DNA from: Rhizobium sp. SSA_523
GTDB lineage: Bacteria > Pseudomonadota > Alphaproteobacteria > Rhizobiales > Rhizobiaceae
DNA length: 64,000 nucleotides
Reading direction: 5' to 3'
NCBI RefSeq assembly: GCF_030435705.1
Contig: NZ_CP129382.1
Span: 3,094,501-3,158,500 of the forward strand
The position numbers were made by a program, and so were the translations under genes. The notes under the pieces were generated by a model. That model was not told the DNA's origin and made no database searches. It worked only from the letters and a program-made list of their open reading frames with translations. Below, piece after piece: positions 63,591 to 64,000 of this stretch; position 1 is the first letter of the stretch, and each line of letters opens with the position of its first letter.

Positions 63591-64000
63591 ATGAACACCA
63601 AGAAAACCACCTTCAACAACCGGCTGCTGCCTTATCTGCTGCTGGCGCCCCAGCTCTTCATCACGCTGGTCTTCTTCATCTGGCCTGCCGGACAGGCGGT
63701 CAAATCCTCCTTCGAGCGCGAAGATCCGTTCGGCCTGTCGACCGTCTTTGTCGGCCTGCTGCATTACCAGCGTCTATTCGAAGATCCGAATTATCTCAGC
63801 GCCCTGTCCCGCACCGCCGTCTTCGCCGTGTCGGTCACCGCCCTGTCGATGATCCTCGGCCTGGCCTTCGCCGCCGCAGTCGATCGCCTGATGCGCAGCG
63901 GCAAGATCTATACGACACTCCTGGTCTGGCCCTATGCGGTGGCCCCCGTCGTGGCCGGTGTCCTGTGGTGGTTCCTGTTCAACAGCACCACGGGCCTCAT
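63591..64000 (+). CDS. ugpA: sn-Glycerol-3-phosphate ABC transporter permease UgpA, 3' end outside window
   Basis: An ATG at 63591 opens a frame that runs off the window; 136 codons are visible. The product begins MNTKKTTFNNRLLPYLLLAPQLFITLVFFIWPAGQAVKSSF, with membrane helices at about residues 12-34, 75-96 and 107-131. UgpA and UgpE form the channel of the glycerol-3-phosphate importer with UgpB. The typical ugpB-A-E-C order is supported by the start of the operon. Confidence 0.92.
   Translation, partial: MNTKKTTFNNRLLPYLLLAPQLFITLVFFIWPAGQAVKSSFEREDPFGLSTVFVGLLHYQRLFEDPNYLSALSRTAVFAVSVTALSMILGLAFAAAVDRLMRSGKIYTTLLVWPYAVAPVVAGVLWWFLFNSTTGL

Overview
The window is about 60% GC, densely coding chromosomal DNA from an alphaproteobacterium, most likely a member of the Rhizobiaceae (Rhizobium/Agrobacterium/Allorhizobium group). 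The inference rests on gene families typical of that group: an MbfA-type ferritin-VIT iron exporter, a transglutaminase-like cysteine proteinase, the short soluble phospholipid N-methyltransferase PmtA, an imelysin / di-heme cytochrome / DUF1513 operon, and a PHO-box-preceded ugp operon. I see no rRNA or tRNA genes, CRISPR array, insertion sequence or prophage. No ribosomal or housekeeping gene in the window is broken.

Layout. 1-2.4 kb: 3' part of mbfA, a secreted cysteine proteinase and an alpha/beta hydrolase. 2.6-8.5 kb: translation block infC (AUU start), rpmI, rplT, pheS, pheT, with a BrnT/BrnA toxin-antitoxin pair between pheS and pheT. 8.6-15.9 kb: a redox and regulator region with two aldo/keto reductases, LysR, GNAT, GlxA/AraC, an isochorismatase-like hydrolase, an EamA exporter facing a MarR regulator over two identical operators, and a flavodoxin-fold oxidoreductase. 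15.9-21.2 kb: xseA, then a putative lipid-linked glycosylation unit (GT-C-like membrane protein, GtrB-like GT2, GtrA). 21.3-26.4 kb: Gfo/Idh/MocA oxidoreductase, M29 aminopeptidase, YbaK, ArsC-like protein, a 54-aa protein and a soluble chemoreceptor.

26.5-38.5 kb: a carbohydrate catabolic island: LacI repressor, divergent CUT1 ABC transporter (binding protein, two permeases, ATPase), GH2 beta-mannosidase-like enzyme, TIM-barrel isomerase, Gfo/Idh/MocA dehydrogenase and, after a terminator-like hairpin, a GH43 beta-xylosidase-like enzyme. Two matching LacI-type operators flank the divergent intergenic region. 38.6-44.2 kb: DUF707 protein, TetR facing a RidA-family gene over three palindromes, guaA, mtnN-like nucleosidase, thioesterase, tspO. 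44.3-49.4 kb: four-gene imelysin / di-heme cytochrome / imelysin / DUF1513 operon with an Irr-like half-site upstream.

49.5-60.5 kb: RsmB-family methyltransferase, RlpA-like protein, an epimerase-queG-GST operon, uppP, a small secreted protein, an NDUFA9-like protein, DUF1330, pyrF, a histidine-phosphatase-like protein, pmtA and dnaN. 60.8-64 kb: rsmI, yraN, then ugpB and the start of ugpA behind a PHO box.

The two least explained systems are the GT-C/GtrB/GtrA glycosylation unit (17.7-21.2 kb) and the imelysin/cytochrome operon (44.3-49.4 kb). All functional statements are read from sequence motifs and family knowledge; no database search was run.
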